A stretch of 64,000 bases of DNA from Bacillota bacterium (GCA_021821465.1 JAKACM010000007.1:1-64000); one strand, 5' to 3'; positions 9,345 through 18,554 are shown, counted from the first letter of the stretch. The notes: generated by a model from the sequence alone, not told the origin. Numbers and translations are program-made.

Positions 9345-9940
9345 ATGGATGACTGGCCAACCCTCCCCCAATTAGCCCGTGAATTAGATATCGCGGACAG
9401 TACGGCCCGGCGCTGGGCTGCATCGTTTTTTGACTTTCTTCCCACCAAAGGGCATGGACCGACGCGCCGCTTTCATCCTCAGACACGAGAAGTCTTAAAA
9501 CGCATACAAACTCTTTACGCTTCGGGGTTCAACACTGGGCAAGTGGCCGAGGTGCTACGCCACGAATTTCCTGCAATCATCAACACCGTAGCCATCCCCG
9601 CGAGTGATGAGCGAGTGCATGAGCGCAAGGATGTTGCCCCCCTCCAATCCGCTTTGGTATCACTTATGGAACAGCAAACAGCACACATGGCCCACATGCA
9701 AGAACGCTTCGTGCAAGAGCTCAGGGAGACAGCAACGCGCTTAGAAGAGGAATTGACCGCCACACGAACAGAAAACGCTGGGATTATATCGACAAACGCT
9801 TGGAAGAGCGCGACCGTCAGTTGACCCAAACTATGCGGCTCGTGATCGAAGAGAAACAAGTCACCCAGAGAAAATCCTGGTGGCAACGGATTTTTGGCCG
9901 GCCGGAAATGATGATGGTTGCGCGCTCGTGTAAGGCTTGA
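9345..9940 (+). pseudogene. MerR-type HTH plus coiled-coil plasmid protein (DUF3967-like), frameshifted near 9780
   Basis: ORF 9345-9824 (DDWPTLPQLARELDIADSTARRWAASF...) continues in the next frame as DYIDKRLEERDRQLTQTMRLVIEEKQVTQRKSWWQRIFGRPE... Confidence 0.65.
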
Positions 9941-10141
9941 GCCACAGCAGCACGGCACGGCCCGGTAATCTGTACCTGATCCCTCGCGAGATCCCGATAG
10001 GCAAACCACTGGGGATAATGCGGTCCGGCCACGACAAATCCGGTGGATGTACAGGCCTCTAAAACACCATCCACAAGGTTCATAACGTGGCGTTTGTGAT
10101 CCGGTTGCCGCAAATGCACGGAAATCGTACTACCAATATAC

Positions 10142-10179
10142 GGGGTATCAGTAGTAATGGAACGAAAAACCTCGCTAAG
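10142..10179 (+). repeat. Tn3-type 38-bp terminal inverted repeat (outer end at 10142)
   Basis: GGGGTATCAGTAGTAATGGAACGAAAAACCTCGCTAAG; 26/38 identical to the remembered Tn3 IR GGGGTCTGACGCTCAGTGGAACGAAAACTCACGTTAAG. Confidence 0.85.
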
Positions 10180-10287
10180 CGATCCAGTTTATGGATAGGG
10201 ATAGTCGCCGTGAGCCATGTCTTCGGGCAACGATCTCGGTGCATTGCGCCCCCTGTGCGTGCAAAACTCAGGAACCTTAGAGTAAAG

Positions 10288-10401
10288 AAAACCGGTAGAG
10301 AGATTCCGATCCACGCCTACAGCTTCGAGGTGGATCAGCCCCCTCCTCCCGTAGCGGTTCCAGGACTGATCGTGAGAAGACGTCAGGCAGTAATTCTGTG
10401 A
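10288..10401 (+). pseudogene. C-terminal fragment of the 7027-7686 protein family
   Basis: FEVDQPPPPVAVPGLIVRRRQAVIL* versus YEMEQPPLPIVVPGLTIQGRQAVIL* at the end of 7027-7686. Confidence 0.7.
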
Positions 10402-10909
10402 GCGGGTGGCCCAGGGCAAAGCATAACTTTTAATTTAACTCTGTTCCGGCTAAAAAACGCCGACCAGAGTACCAATCCGCTTAATCCATCCCCCGCGACC
10501 GATCATGATCCAACCCATTGAGCCGAGAAGACACGCCATCTTTTGACCATCCTTCAAGTAAAAACATCCCTCAACTTGATAGAATAGTCCGGAGTCTTGA
10601 AGCTCCTCTCTTGAGTTGACAAACCTCTTGTGAGGAGCTTCGACATGCGCACGCAAAAATCATTTGCATCCCACACAGAAATTTCATACCATCAATTCCC
10701 TGACGTTACCATGCATTACCTGGCATTAATTCCCTCACAAAAGTGAGGTACACCCGTCTTGATCATCACCTTGACAGTGTCTCGTTCCGTTTATTCCCCA
10801 GGCCCCGTTATTTAAACCCCATCGTCTCTTGGGTTAAAGCCAAGTGTCGGAAAATCGGAAAAAACGAACGGGAGAGAAATGGGCAGCCACACGGGAGGTC
10901 TTGCCTGGT

Positions 10910-10930
10910 AAAACCGATCTTGAAGATCGG
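10910..10930 (-). terminator. Rho-independent terminator of the LysR gene
   Basis: Minus strand CCGATCTTCAAGATCGG followed by TTTT, just downstream of the stop at 10949. Confidence 0.65.
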
Positions 10931-10948
10931 GCGTGCACACTGTCAGTA

Positions 10949-11851
10949 TTAAATGTCATCCATGACTTGTGTTTGGGTTTGAATATACTGCCATAAAAGA
11001 GCTGTCGTATCCAAATCTTTGAGAGGTCTTTTACAGATAGCGTATAAGTTTCGCATAATGGGCCCCCCTTGAAGACGTACAGTTTTGACCTGGGGTAAGC
11101 ACATTTTGTCCACCACCTGCCGCGACGCAAAACCAGCACCCATTCCCATAGCCACAGCTTCGATCAACTCTTGGTGAGAATCAACCTGACAAACCACATG
11201 AAAGTGCGGCACCATACCCCGCTCTTCTAATGCGCGAAAGGCCGTTTGTTGCGTTCCCGACCCTTGGCGACGCTCGACAAACGTCAGACTTTGCAATTGA
11301 TCCAGAGCAATGACCGAGGTCCAGTTCCGATAAGGCGATCGATTAGGTAGGACGAGACACACTTCGTCCTGTCCAACGATCCCAAGAAGCCATGACGGGT
11401 CGTCGGGCTTTAAGCCCGCAAAGCCAATATCCACAATTTCCTCTTGAACGGCCTGAATAACTTTTTGAGAATTCACCACCGTAACATGAACCGAAATAGC
11501 GGGATAATGGTGAAGAAAATGTGCCACGGCAGACAAGACCAAAATCTTTGCCGGCACCGTACTGCTTGCCACTTCAACATTTGCAGTGATTGCAGAACGA
11601 GCGAAAAAAGCCTGTTTTAAGGCGTTCCAGTCTCTCAACGTGTGCCTGGCGAATTCTGCCACCATCGCGCCCGCAGGCGTAACTTTGGGAGGTCGGGATG
11701 ACCGATCCAACAAAGAAGTGCCCACTTCCTGTTCTAACTGTTGAATATGGCGGGATACGGTCGGCTGACTCAATCTCAGGATGTGAGCCGCTTTGGAGAG
11801 GCTACCAGCCGTCGCGACCACGCGAAAACTTCTCAGGATCTCCTCATTCAT
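10949..11851 (-). CDS. LysR-family transcriptional regulator
   Basis: 300 aa; N-terminal HTH LRSFRVVATAGSLSKAAHILRLSQPTVSRHIQQLEQEVGTSLLDRSSRPPKVTPAG. Confidence 0.9.
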   Translation of the reverse strand: MNEEILRSFRVVATAGSLSKAAHILRLSQPTVSRHIQQLEQEVGTSLLDRSSRPPKVTPAGAMVAEFARHTLRDWNALKQAFFARSAITANVEVASSTVPAKILVLSAVAHFLHHYPAISVHVTVVNSQKVIQAVQEEIVDIGFAGLKPDDPSWLLGIVGQDEVCLVLPNRSPYRNWTSVIALDQLQSLTFVERRQGSGTQQTAFRALEERGMVPHFHVVCQVDSHQELIEAVAMGMGAGFASRQVVDKMCLPQVKTVRLQGGPIMRNLYAICKRPLKDLDTTALLWQYIQTQTQVMDDI

Positions 11852-11869
11852 GATCTCTCTGGACTATTC

Positions 11870-11916
11870 ATACGCATTTCGTATATTGATGTACTCCCTT
11901 CATACGATGTTCGTAT
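11870..11916. promoter_or_regulatory. Two ATACG-N5-CGTAT palindromes (LysR-type T-N11-A boxes) in a divergent intergenic region
   Basis: ATACGcatttCGTAT at 11870-11884 and ATACGatgttCGTAT at 11902-11916. Confidence 0.75.
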
Positions 11917-11959
11917 AATAGCATAGATCGTTCATTCATCAAATTGCCTGGAGGCTATC

Positions 11960-13027
11960 ATGATCTTCCAACCGCCCAAAACTCTGAAATACTCCCCTAC
12001 AACACGAGAGAAGTGGGCTCTTGCGCTTTTTCTCATTCTCTCTCTCATTCTGCTGTATCTGGCCAAATGGGGTCCTTATGCACGCAAACTTCCCATTGTT
12101 TCCCACACCCATACTCTGGGTCCATCCATTATCAGCGGTTACACCAATCGCCCCCCCACACCCTCATGGAATGCGGCTTGGCATTTCGCCTGGCTTTATT
12201 TTCAAGACATCTGGGTGGCTTTGGTGGCAGGGATGGTCATTGGGGCTGGAATCGAAACCTTGGTGCCTCGAGGATGGCTGGCACAAAAACTCGGAACCAT
12301 GGGATGGAAAAGCCGACTGTGGGCCGGGTTAAGCGCCCTACCCTCCATGATGTGCACCTGTTGTTCCTCTCCGATCGTTGTGAATTTGAAACGTAGCAAT
12401 GTCTCCACAGGTGCCGCCTTTTCCTATTGGGTGGCCAATCCGCTCTTAAACCCGGCTACGATTGTGTTTATGGGATTCGTATTAGGATGGAATTGGGCGG
12501 CATGGCGTGTCTTGCTCGGCATTCTTTTAGTCGGCATAACAGGAATCTTGGGAGATTATTGGCTCCCGCTGGGAGTACATCCGGGGTCGTTGCCGACAAT
12601 GTCGCCCCAAATTACGGATGAGAGAATACTCCGGGCTTTCATCAAATCCATAGGCCGCCTCATAGTCAGATTGATCCCGGAATATGTCCTTTTGGTGATG
12701 CTTCTCGGCATAGCACGGGCGTGGCTTCTTCCGGCTATGAACCCACAGCTGGGGCACGCATGGTGGATTCTTCCTGCATTGGCCTTTGTCGGCACATTAT
12801 TCGTAGTACCAACGGCCGGAGAAATTCCCATTGTCTTTGTTCTTCTTCATTATGGGCTGGGGACCGGAGCAGCTATGGTCTTACTGATAACCCTTCCGGC
12901 AATCAGTCTGCCCTCGGCGGCAATGGTGAGCCGGGCAATCAGTTTGCGGGTCTTGGCACAACTGGGTTTGGTTATTGCCGTATTCGGTGTTATCAGCGGG
13001 ATCACAGGGGCTTTATTCCTCGGATAA
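11960..13027 (+). CDS. Permease of the ArsP_1/DUF318 (UPF0718) family
   Basis: 355 aa with multiple TM segments; ALPSMMCTCCSSPIVVNLKRSNVSTGAAFSYWVANPLLNPATIVF. Confidence 0.8.
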   Translation: MIFQPPKTLKYSPTTREKWALALFLILSLILLYLAKWGPYARKLPIVSHTHTLGPSIISGYTNRPPTPSWNAAWHFAWLYFQDIWVALVAGMVIGAGIETLVPRGWLAQKLGTMGWKSRLWAGLSALPSMMCTCCSSPIVVNLKRSNVSTGAAFSYWVANPLLNPATIVFMGFVLGWNWAAWRVLLGILLVGITGILGDYWLPLGVHPGSLPTMSPQITDERILRAFIKSIGRLIVRLIPEYVLLVMLLGIARAWLLPAMNPQLGHAWWILPALAFVGTLFVVPTAGEIPIVFVLLHYGLGTGAAMVLLITLPAISLPSAAMVSRAISLRVLAQLGLVIAVFGVISGITGALFLG

Positions 13028-13262
13028 GGCACATTAAAAAATAGACCCGTCTCAAGACTGCGCCGGTTGGTTATCTTTGGGGTCATGACAGCAGGGAAAA
13101 TACGCGTCTCGTTCCGTCTCCCGGGGGAGATTCCTGTCCGAATGAAACCATTGTGAGCGGATCTCCCACCGTTTGACCTTGCCGAAGATGAATAGTCTAG
13201 TCCCTCATGCTTGCCAAAAGTTTGATTTCGCGTTATGGTCTTGAGAAAAGTTTCTTGTCAAG

Positions 13263-13850
13263 GTGGTTGGTAGTATGTCTCCGACAACATGGCCTAGTCG
13301 GAATCAGGCTTGGGAATTGTTAAACCGTTATACTAAAAATCCTTCCCTCATCAAACATGCCGTGGCGGTTGAAGCCGTAATGGGAGCTCTGGGTGAACGA
13401 TATCATGAGGATATTGAACTATATAAACGTGTTGGGCTGCTCCATGATTTCGATTATGAAGCCTTTCCTGAAATCGGCGCACATACCGTGGAAGGCGCAA
13501 AGATCCTGGAGACAGAGGGGTTCCCTCCTATCATTATCGAAGCTATTCAATCCCATGTAACAGAAAATAATATTGCACGTGATACCTGGCTGAAAAAATC
13601 TATTTACGCGGCTGATGAGTTGACCGGATTCATCGTCGCGGTCACTTTAGTTCGTCCCTCCAAAAGTTTAAGCGAAGTCACTCCAAAGTCGGTAAAGAAA
13701 AAACTCAAAGATAAAAGTTTCGCAAGAGGTGTTAACCGGGACGACGTTTACGGCGGCGCCACAGGCTTAGATATCGAGTTGGACGAGCTAATCGAGTTTA
13801 TCGTCAGAGCATTAATGCCGATTTCTCAAGAGATTGACCTGCATCAATAG
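13263..13850 (+). CDS. HD-domain (HDIG) phosphohydrolase-like protein
   Basis: 195 aa; LIKHAVAVEAVMGALGERY, VGLLHDFDYEAFPE, HTVEGAKILETEGFP, AADELTGFIVAV. Confidence 0.85.
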   Translation: MVGSMSPTTWPSRNQAWELLNRYTKNPSLIKHAVAVEAVMGALGERYHEDIELYKRVGLLHDFDYEAFPEIGAHTVEGAKILETEGFPPIIIEAIQSHVTENNIARDTWLKKSIYAADELTGFIVAVTLVRPSKSLSEVTPKSVKKKLKDKSFARGVNRDDVYGGATGLDIELDELIEFIVRALMPISQEIDLHQ

Positions 13851-13876
13851 CGCGACGAATCAAGCTAGCCGTCGCG

Positions 13877-14290
13877 CTATTGATTTTGGTCGCCGATAGG
13901 TTTACGACCTGCATACCCTTCTTCCAGTCCATGATAGTATTGCACGGACTCTTCATCAATGCGCCAACATAAGTAAACAGGATGGCCGTCAATTTCGGCT
14001 GGAAAGTCAATCAATCCCAGTTCAACGTCCGTGACTCGACAGCCCAGCTGGTTGATAACGGCGAGTAGTTGATTGGCTTCATTCACTACCTGATCAAATT
14101 CCTTTTTCGCTATCTGGTAGTCCGTTAGCATAATCAAATTGCCATCGCGGCGATATCCGACTTCCCGAATATCGCGCATTTCTTCGTACTTTCTCCGGGC
14201 CTGGTCCTGCAGAGAACGCAGCCCTAATAACTGTTCACGAAGTGTGGGCAGCAACTTGTTTGCTTCTCGCAGCGTAAATTGTCGTGTCAT
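13877..14290 (-). CDS. DUF2203-family protein
   Basis: 137 aa; RQFTLREANKLLPTLREQL...GLIDFPAEIDGHPVYLCWRIDEESVQYYHGLEEGYAGRKPI. Confidence 0.85.
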   Translation of the reverse strand: MTRQFTLREANKLLPTLREQLLGLRSLQDQARRKYEEMRDIREVGYRRDGNLIMLTDYQIAKKEFDQVVNEANQLLAVINQLGCRVTDVELGLIDFPAEIDGHPVYLCWRIDEESVQYYHGLEEGYAGRKPIGDQNQ

Positions 14291-14306
14291 ACATCCTCCC
14301 TCACTC

Positions 14307-14855
14307 TCAGAACTCGGCTTTGATATCCGATAACCCCTTCAATCGATTGATCTCTCTGGCCGCAACAAACAGAAAGTCGGAAAGGCGATTTAAATATTTC
14401 AGGTGGGACGCGAACGACTCCTCTTCGCTCACTAGTGCCACCATTCGTCTCTCCGCTCGCCTTACGACGGTTCTAGCTTGATGAAGTGAGGCTGCGGCCG
14501 GGTCGCCTCCCGGTAAGATAAATTGTTTTAAAGCCGGTAAATGTTCTTCCAATTGATCGATCCACCCCTCAAGCGTCAAGACGGCATCATCGGCAAGATG
14601 ATTCTGTCTGTTCGGACTGACGTTGGACAGATCGGCTCCCAAAGCAAACAAAATATTTTGTATGCGATTTAACATTGCCGGGATAACTTCCCCACCCGAT
14701 TGGAGAAGAGACACAGCAACCCCAATAACCGCGTTGGCTTCGTCAATGGTTCCATAAATATCGACACGTAAATCATCTTTGGGTACCCGTTTCGGGTTAC
14801 CGTGCCCCCATAAACTGGTCATCCCGGTATCACCGGTTTTAGTATAAATTTTCAT
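14307..14855 (-). CDS. Cob(I)yrinic acid a,c-diamide adenosyltransferase (PduO type)
   Basis: 182 aa; MKIYTKTGDTGMTSLWG...FILPGGDPAAASLHQARTVVRRAERR...YLNRLSDFLFVAAR. Confidence 0.95.
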   Translation of the reverse strand: MKIYTKTGDTGMTSLWGHGNPKRVPKDDLRVDIYGTIDEANAVIGVAVSLLQSGGEVIPAMLNRIQNILFALGADLSNVSPNRQNHLADDAVLTLEGWIDQLEEHLPALKQFILPGGDPAAASLHQARTVVRRAERRMVALVSEEESFASHLKYLNRLSDFLFVAAREINRLKGLSDIKAEF

Positions 14856-15041
14856 CTCGCTACCTCCCCCAATGCCGGTCCACTGACATACAGATTAGCA
14901 CCAAACGCTCATGGGGTGCTCTTTCTTATTTTACGAAAAACTCATGATCCACGAAACCGCCCGATCTGTCTCCTATAACCAAAGAAGAGCCCCTTCATGG
15001 CAGCTCTTTTTTTATCATAGTCCAAACTCCATGAGAAGGAC

Positions 15042-15911
15042 TCACGGCTGATGATAAGTTTTCGCCGCTTCTCCTTTTTCGATAATGCGTGGACTGGGAC
15101 GATATGTATCGATTCCGAGTTGTTTAACCATAATCCCATTCTTTTCTTGTATATCCAGCCAATTCTGAACCCGAACACCGACTTGCCCCGGTGCCAGAAT
15201 TTTTTCTTCTCCCGGTTTTAAATTGTCACGATAATGAACAATGGTCCTAAAAGGATAGGTCTGCAAAATTTTGTGATGGATCGAAATGGCGGGGCCGGGA
15301 CTGGCTCCCATAATTTCTACCGTCATGTGTCGGTTTTTCGCACTGGCTATAATGGCGACAGGTGTCTTGCGATTGTTCTGAAACTGGAAGTTCAGATAGT
15401 CTCCTGCCACCGTCGCATCCTCTCCGGGTGGCAAATACGGGACGGTCAACCCGTGTTGATGCCGTTCAAGGACGTTGAGTCCAGTTCTCAAAATTGCGGA
15501 ATACAAGGTGGATGAGCCCTGGCAAACCCCTCCTCCCACAGATGGCACAATACGGTCTCCGACAAAGGCCCGACCCCACCCAAATCCATTTTCTTCGGTG
15601 TAAGGACCCACAACCGCATAATAAGAAAATGTTTTCCCGGGATCAATTACCGTCCCGTTAAGCCTTTGAGCAGCCAATTCGATATTTTCCGCTTGGCTTT
15701 TACTGGCATGAAAGTAATTTGTGGTTTGCTTACCGAGAACAGACGGAAGCTTAACAACGCCAATTTGATCGTTTCCATCGTGTGTGCGGAGAGTCATGAC
15801 GATGGGTGCTGACTGGGAGTATTCATGGCGTGCTAAAGAAGGAGAAGGGGCATGAAACAAAATATGATGAAACACAAATCCTAAAGCCAGCACTACAAAC
15901 CCTTCAAGCAT
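15042..15911 (-). CDS. VanW-family protein with N-terminal membrane segment
   Basis: 289 aa; NIELAAQRLNGTVIDPGKTFSYYAVVGPYTEENGFGWGRAFVGDRIVPSVGGGVCQGSSTLYSAIL. Confidence 0.9.
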   Translation of the reverse strand: MLEGFVVLALGFVFHHILFHAPSPSLARHEYSQSAPIVMTLRTHDGNDQIGVVKLPSVLGKQTTNYFHASKSQAENIELAAQRLNGTVIDPGKTFSYYAVVGPYTEENGFGWGRAFVGDRIVPSVGGGVCQGSSTLYSAILRTGLNVLERHQHGLTVPYLPPGEDATVAGDYLNFQFQNNRKTPVAIIASAKNRHMTVEIMGASPGPAISIHHKILQTYPFRTIVHYRDNLKPGEEKILAPGQVGVRVQNWLDIQEKNGIMVKQLGIDTYRPSPRIIEKGEAAKTYHQP

Positions 15912-16093
15912 CTTGATTCGTCACATCCTTTCTCGTCACCCAAATAGGGTGAAAAATAACAACTTGGCATAATCGATGGCTGTATCATTCCCCACATCAC
16001 GATTTTTGACTCGCATAAGGGTTCTGTTTCAGCTTATTTAGAAGTCATGGGAAAGTCTTAGGGTGTAATTGCTAGCCTCATGGCACAAAGGAC

Positions 16094-16146
16094 GTGAATT
16101 ACCAAGCGGATCCTCACACTGGGTGAGGATCCGCTTGGTAATTCAC
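16094..16146. repeat. Perfect 24-bp inverted repeat with 5-nt loop
   Basis: GTGAATTACCAAGCGGATCCTCAC-actgg-GTGAGGATCCGCTTGGTAATTCAC. Confidence 0.95.
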
Positions 16147-16620
16147 CCCATAATCCGCCACACCCCTGTAAGGTCGATAATAGGAATAGTCCATAGACTG
16201 GTATTTTTGAGTGATAATAGGAGGCCGTTAGGAATCTCGCCGGCGTATAATCCTGGGTTAATAGCCGCAGCTAGCCCGCCACCCGTGATAACATCCCTCC
16301 GGCACAACGCATAACCTTACCACTTCTTTGGCATATGGAACCAAAACGATGATAGGAACTAGGATAGTTGTAGCACGGTCTCCCTTTAGAAATCCGGCAG
16401 TCCTTAATCTAATTGATCCCCAGTTTATGGTGATGACGATGACTCGGCAGTTGCCAAACAGGTGTTGTCGGCTGTGCAGTATTCCTTCCAATATCGCTTG
16501 CGTATTTTCATAATGCATCCGTCCGGAGCTTTCGAGGTGCCAACAACGGATCCATCCCTTCAGTATCATCTGAGAATAAACCGTTTTTAGCCACACATGG
16601 TGCTTAGGCTCTTAGATGCA

Positions 16621-17844
16621 CTAACCTTCATCGCCATGTGTAATGGGGATACGCCGAAAAATACCGTAAAGAGCTAAATCATACACCACTTTTAACCCCC
16701 CAGCAATGAAAAATGGGAGTCCGGATAAGGGCAAGGCCATCAGGGCACCCGATACCAGAGGAGCTACAGCGGTTCCATAATGGCGGACTCCGTTCGTCCA
16801 AGACGCCATATAGGCGTGGTCGTCGGGGCTGACCATTGCCATGGTATAGGCCTGACGCGTCGGCACATCCATCTGAGATAACAGATGGCGGAACAACAGG
16901 ACGGTTATCGCCAACCACGCTGTGGGCATCAACGGCACTATGGCGAGCAAGAGATTAGAGGGAAGGTGGGTAAACACCATGGTGTTTAGCAGCCCGAAGC
17001 GTTTCGCCAAACGGGCAGCACCCAGGGACGACAGTCCCGATAGAAGGTTAGTCCCGAAAAAGATTCCCCCTAATTGCACCAGATTCATCCCGAACCGGAT
17101 ATGAAACCATGTCACCAAGAGGCCCTGGACAATGAATCCGGCGCCCAGTGCGTCGAGCGTAAAGAGCCCCGAGAGCGTATGAACTTGCCGGCGAACGTGT
17201 AGTGACGGAATATGCGCGGTAATCGGTCGATCACGCGCTTCAGACTCTTGGACCGAAGTTTCGATGGTAGAGGGTAGGCGAGCATAGAGGACCACTTGCA
17301 CCAGCCCTATCATGCCGTAACCAACAATCGCTAGATGAAACGGCCAGACTGCCCCGGACCCATCGGCCACCAACCCCAAACTTCCAGCCAGCACGGCGCC
17401 GACTGCCGTGGCGGTATATCCGATCAAGTTAAACCACGCATAGACTCGGACCCGTGTCTGACCCCCATAGAGTCGAGCGAGGGCCGCTTGCTCCACGGCT
17501 AAAAAAGGACCGACTTCTTTACCGTTAGGACTCAGTGATCCTAATAACGCCACGATGGCCAGCACCCCGAGATGGCCAAAGAATAACAACGGTGTGGTAA
17601 CCACCCATAAAACGCTGGCTACAAGCAGTACAAGACGTCGCCCTATCCGATCCAAATAACGGCCCAACAACACGGCAAGGGTTGCCGATCCCAAGAGGGC
17701 CAAGGTGAAGAGCATCCCGATGGCGGAAAGTGAAAGTCCTTTTTGCTGCCAATAGAATGGCAACACGACGGCCATCGTACCAAATGCAATCTCCCGCAGA
17801 GTGCGAGCCGCCAATAACCTGCCGACGACTCCTATTGGTAACAT
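16621..17844 (-). CDS. MFS transporter
   Basis: 407 aa with about 12 hydrophobic segments; GRYLDRIGRRLVLL MFS signature. Confidence 0.85.
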   Translation of the reverse strand: MLPIGVVGRLLAARTLREIAFGTMAVVLPFYWQQKGLSLSAIGMLFTLALLGSATLAVLLGRYLDRIGRRLVLLVASVLWVVTTPLLFFGHLGVLAIVALLGSLSPNGKEVGPFLAVEQAALARLYGGQTRVRVYAWFNLIGYTATAVGAVLAGSLGLVADGSGAVWPFHLAIVGYGMIGLVQVVLYARLPSTIETSVQESEARDRPITAHIPSLHVRRQVHTLSGLFTLDALGAGFIVQGLLVTWFHIRFGMNLVQLGGIFFGTNLLSGLSSLGAARLAKRFGLLNTMVFTHLPSNLLLAIVPLMPTAWLAITVLLFRHLLSQMDVPTRQAYTMAMVSPDDHAYMASWTNGVRHYGTAVAPLVSGALMALPLSGLPFFIAGGLKVVYDLALYGIFRRIPITHGDEG

Positions 17845-18067
17845 CGGTGGTTTCCCCTCCTAGAAAGTATCCTGGTACTTAGTCTACCGATAAAGCGCAA
17901 TCCGGCTGGGCATCGAATGTGAGGGTATGAGCCGAATTGCTGTGGAAAAAGCCATGTTTCCCGCAGCCGCCTCGGCCGTCGCAGTCATCTGGCTCGTTGC
18001 CAGGCGGACAGTAAGCCGAAATATCCTATTAGTTGCAACAGGCCGTCTTCTCGTCTCTCTTCCCGTG

Positions 18068-18511
18068 TTATTGGGCGGTATTCAATTCATGTTGGAAATA
18101 GATGTAAAGCGCATCATATATAGGGCTCTCCAATTCAATTTTCCGAAAATCATCTTTTCCCAAGAGATCCTTAAAACCATGAGCAATTGCCTTAAGGCCG
18201 GGGCCAAAGGGAGATTCTGAAAGAGCTCCCTCTACGTCCGCCGCATGTACGACTTGAGCCAACGCAGCTAACGCCGGATCCCCACTTAAGTCATACTTCA
18301 GAATAATAGACTCAAATGAGCAGCGGCCGTCCACATGCCCAAGTTCCACATTCGGAACATCATAGGGGATCGCTCCTTGCTGTTGAGCGACGGTCAGCAC
18401 CTCTGCCGCAGGAACATAGAAAAACTCCGAACTCGGGTCAACAAATCGCCTTATCAGCCACGGGCAGGCCACTCGGTCCACGTTGGCATTTTCACGCGTT
18501 ACCCACTTCAT
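18068..18511 (-). CDS. ChrB C-terminal-domain protein (chromate resistance family)
   Basis: KWVTRENANVDRVACPWLIRRFVDPSSEFFYVP...ELGHVDGRCSFESIILKYDL; start reassigned to ATG 18511 behind GAGGAAGGTG. Confidence 0.8.
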   Translation of the reverse strand: MKWVTRENANVDRVACPWLIRRFVDPSSEFFYVPAAEVLTVAQQQGAIPYDVPNVELGHVDGRCSFESIILKYDLSGDPALAALAQVVHAADVEGALSESPFGPGLKAIAHGFKDLLGKDDFRKIELESPIYDALYIYFQHELNTAQ

Positions 18512-18530
18512 ACATTTCACCTTCCTCAAA

Positions 18531-18554
18531 ATAATGTAACCACGGTTACATTAT
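18531..18554. promoter_or_regulatory. 24-bp palindromic operator candidate between divergent chr genes
   Basis: ATAATGTAACC-AC-GGTTACATTAT. Confidence 0.75.

Noticed and set aside
9817-10141. Minus-strand open frame running from the 10142 IR (GSTISVHLRQPDHKRHVMNLVDGVLEACTSTGF...)
   Set aside because: Looks like a gene truncated by the IR, but the family is not recognisable and it overlaps the MerR-like pseudogene.
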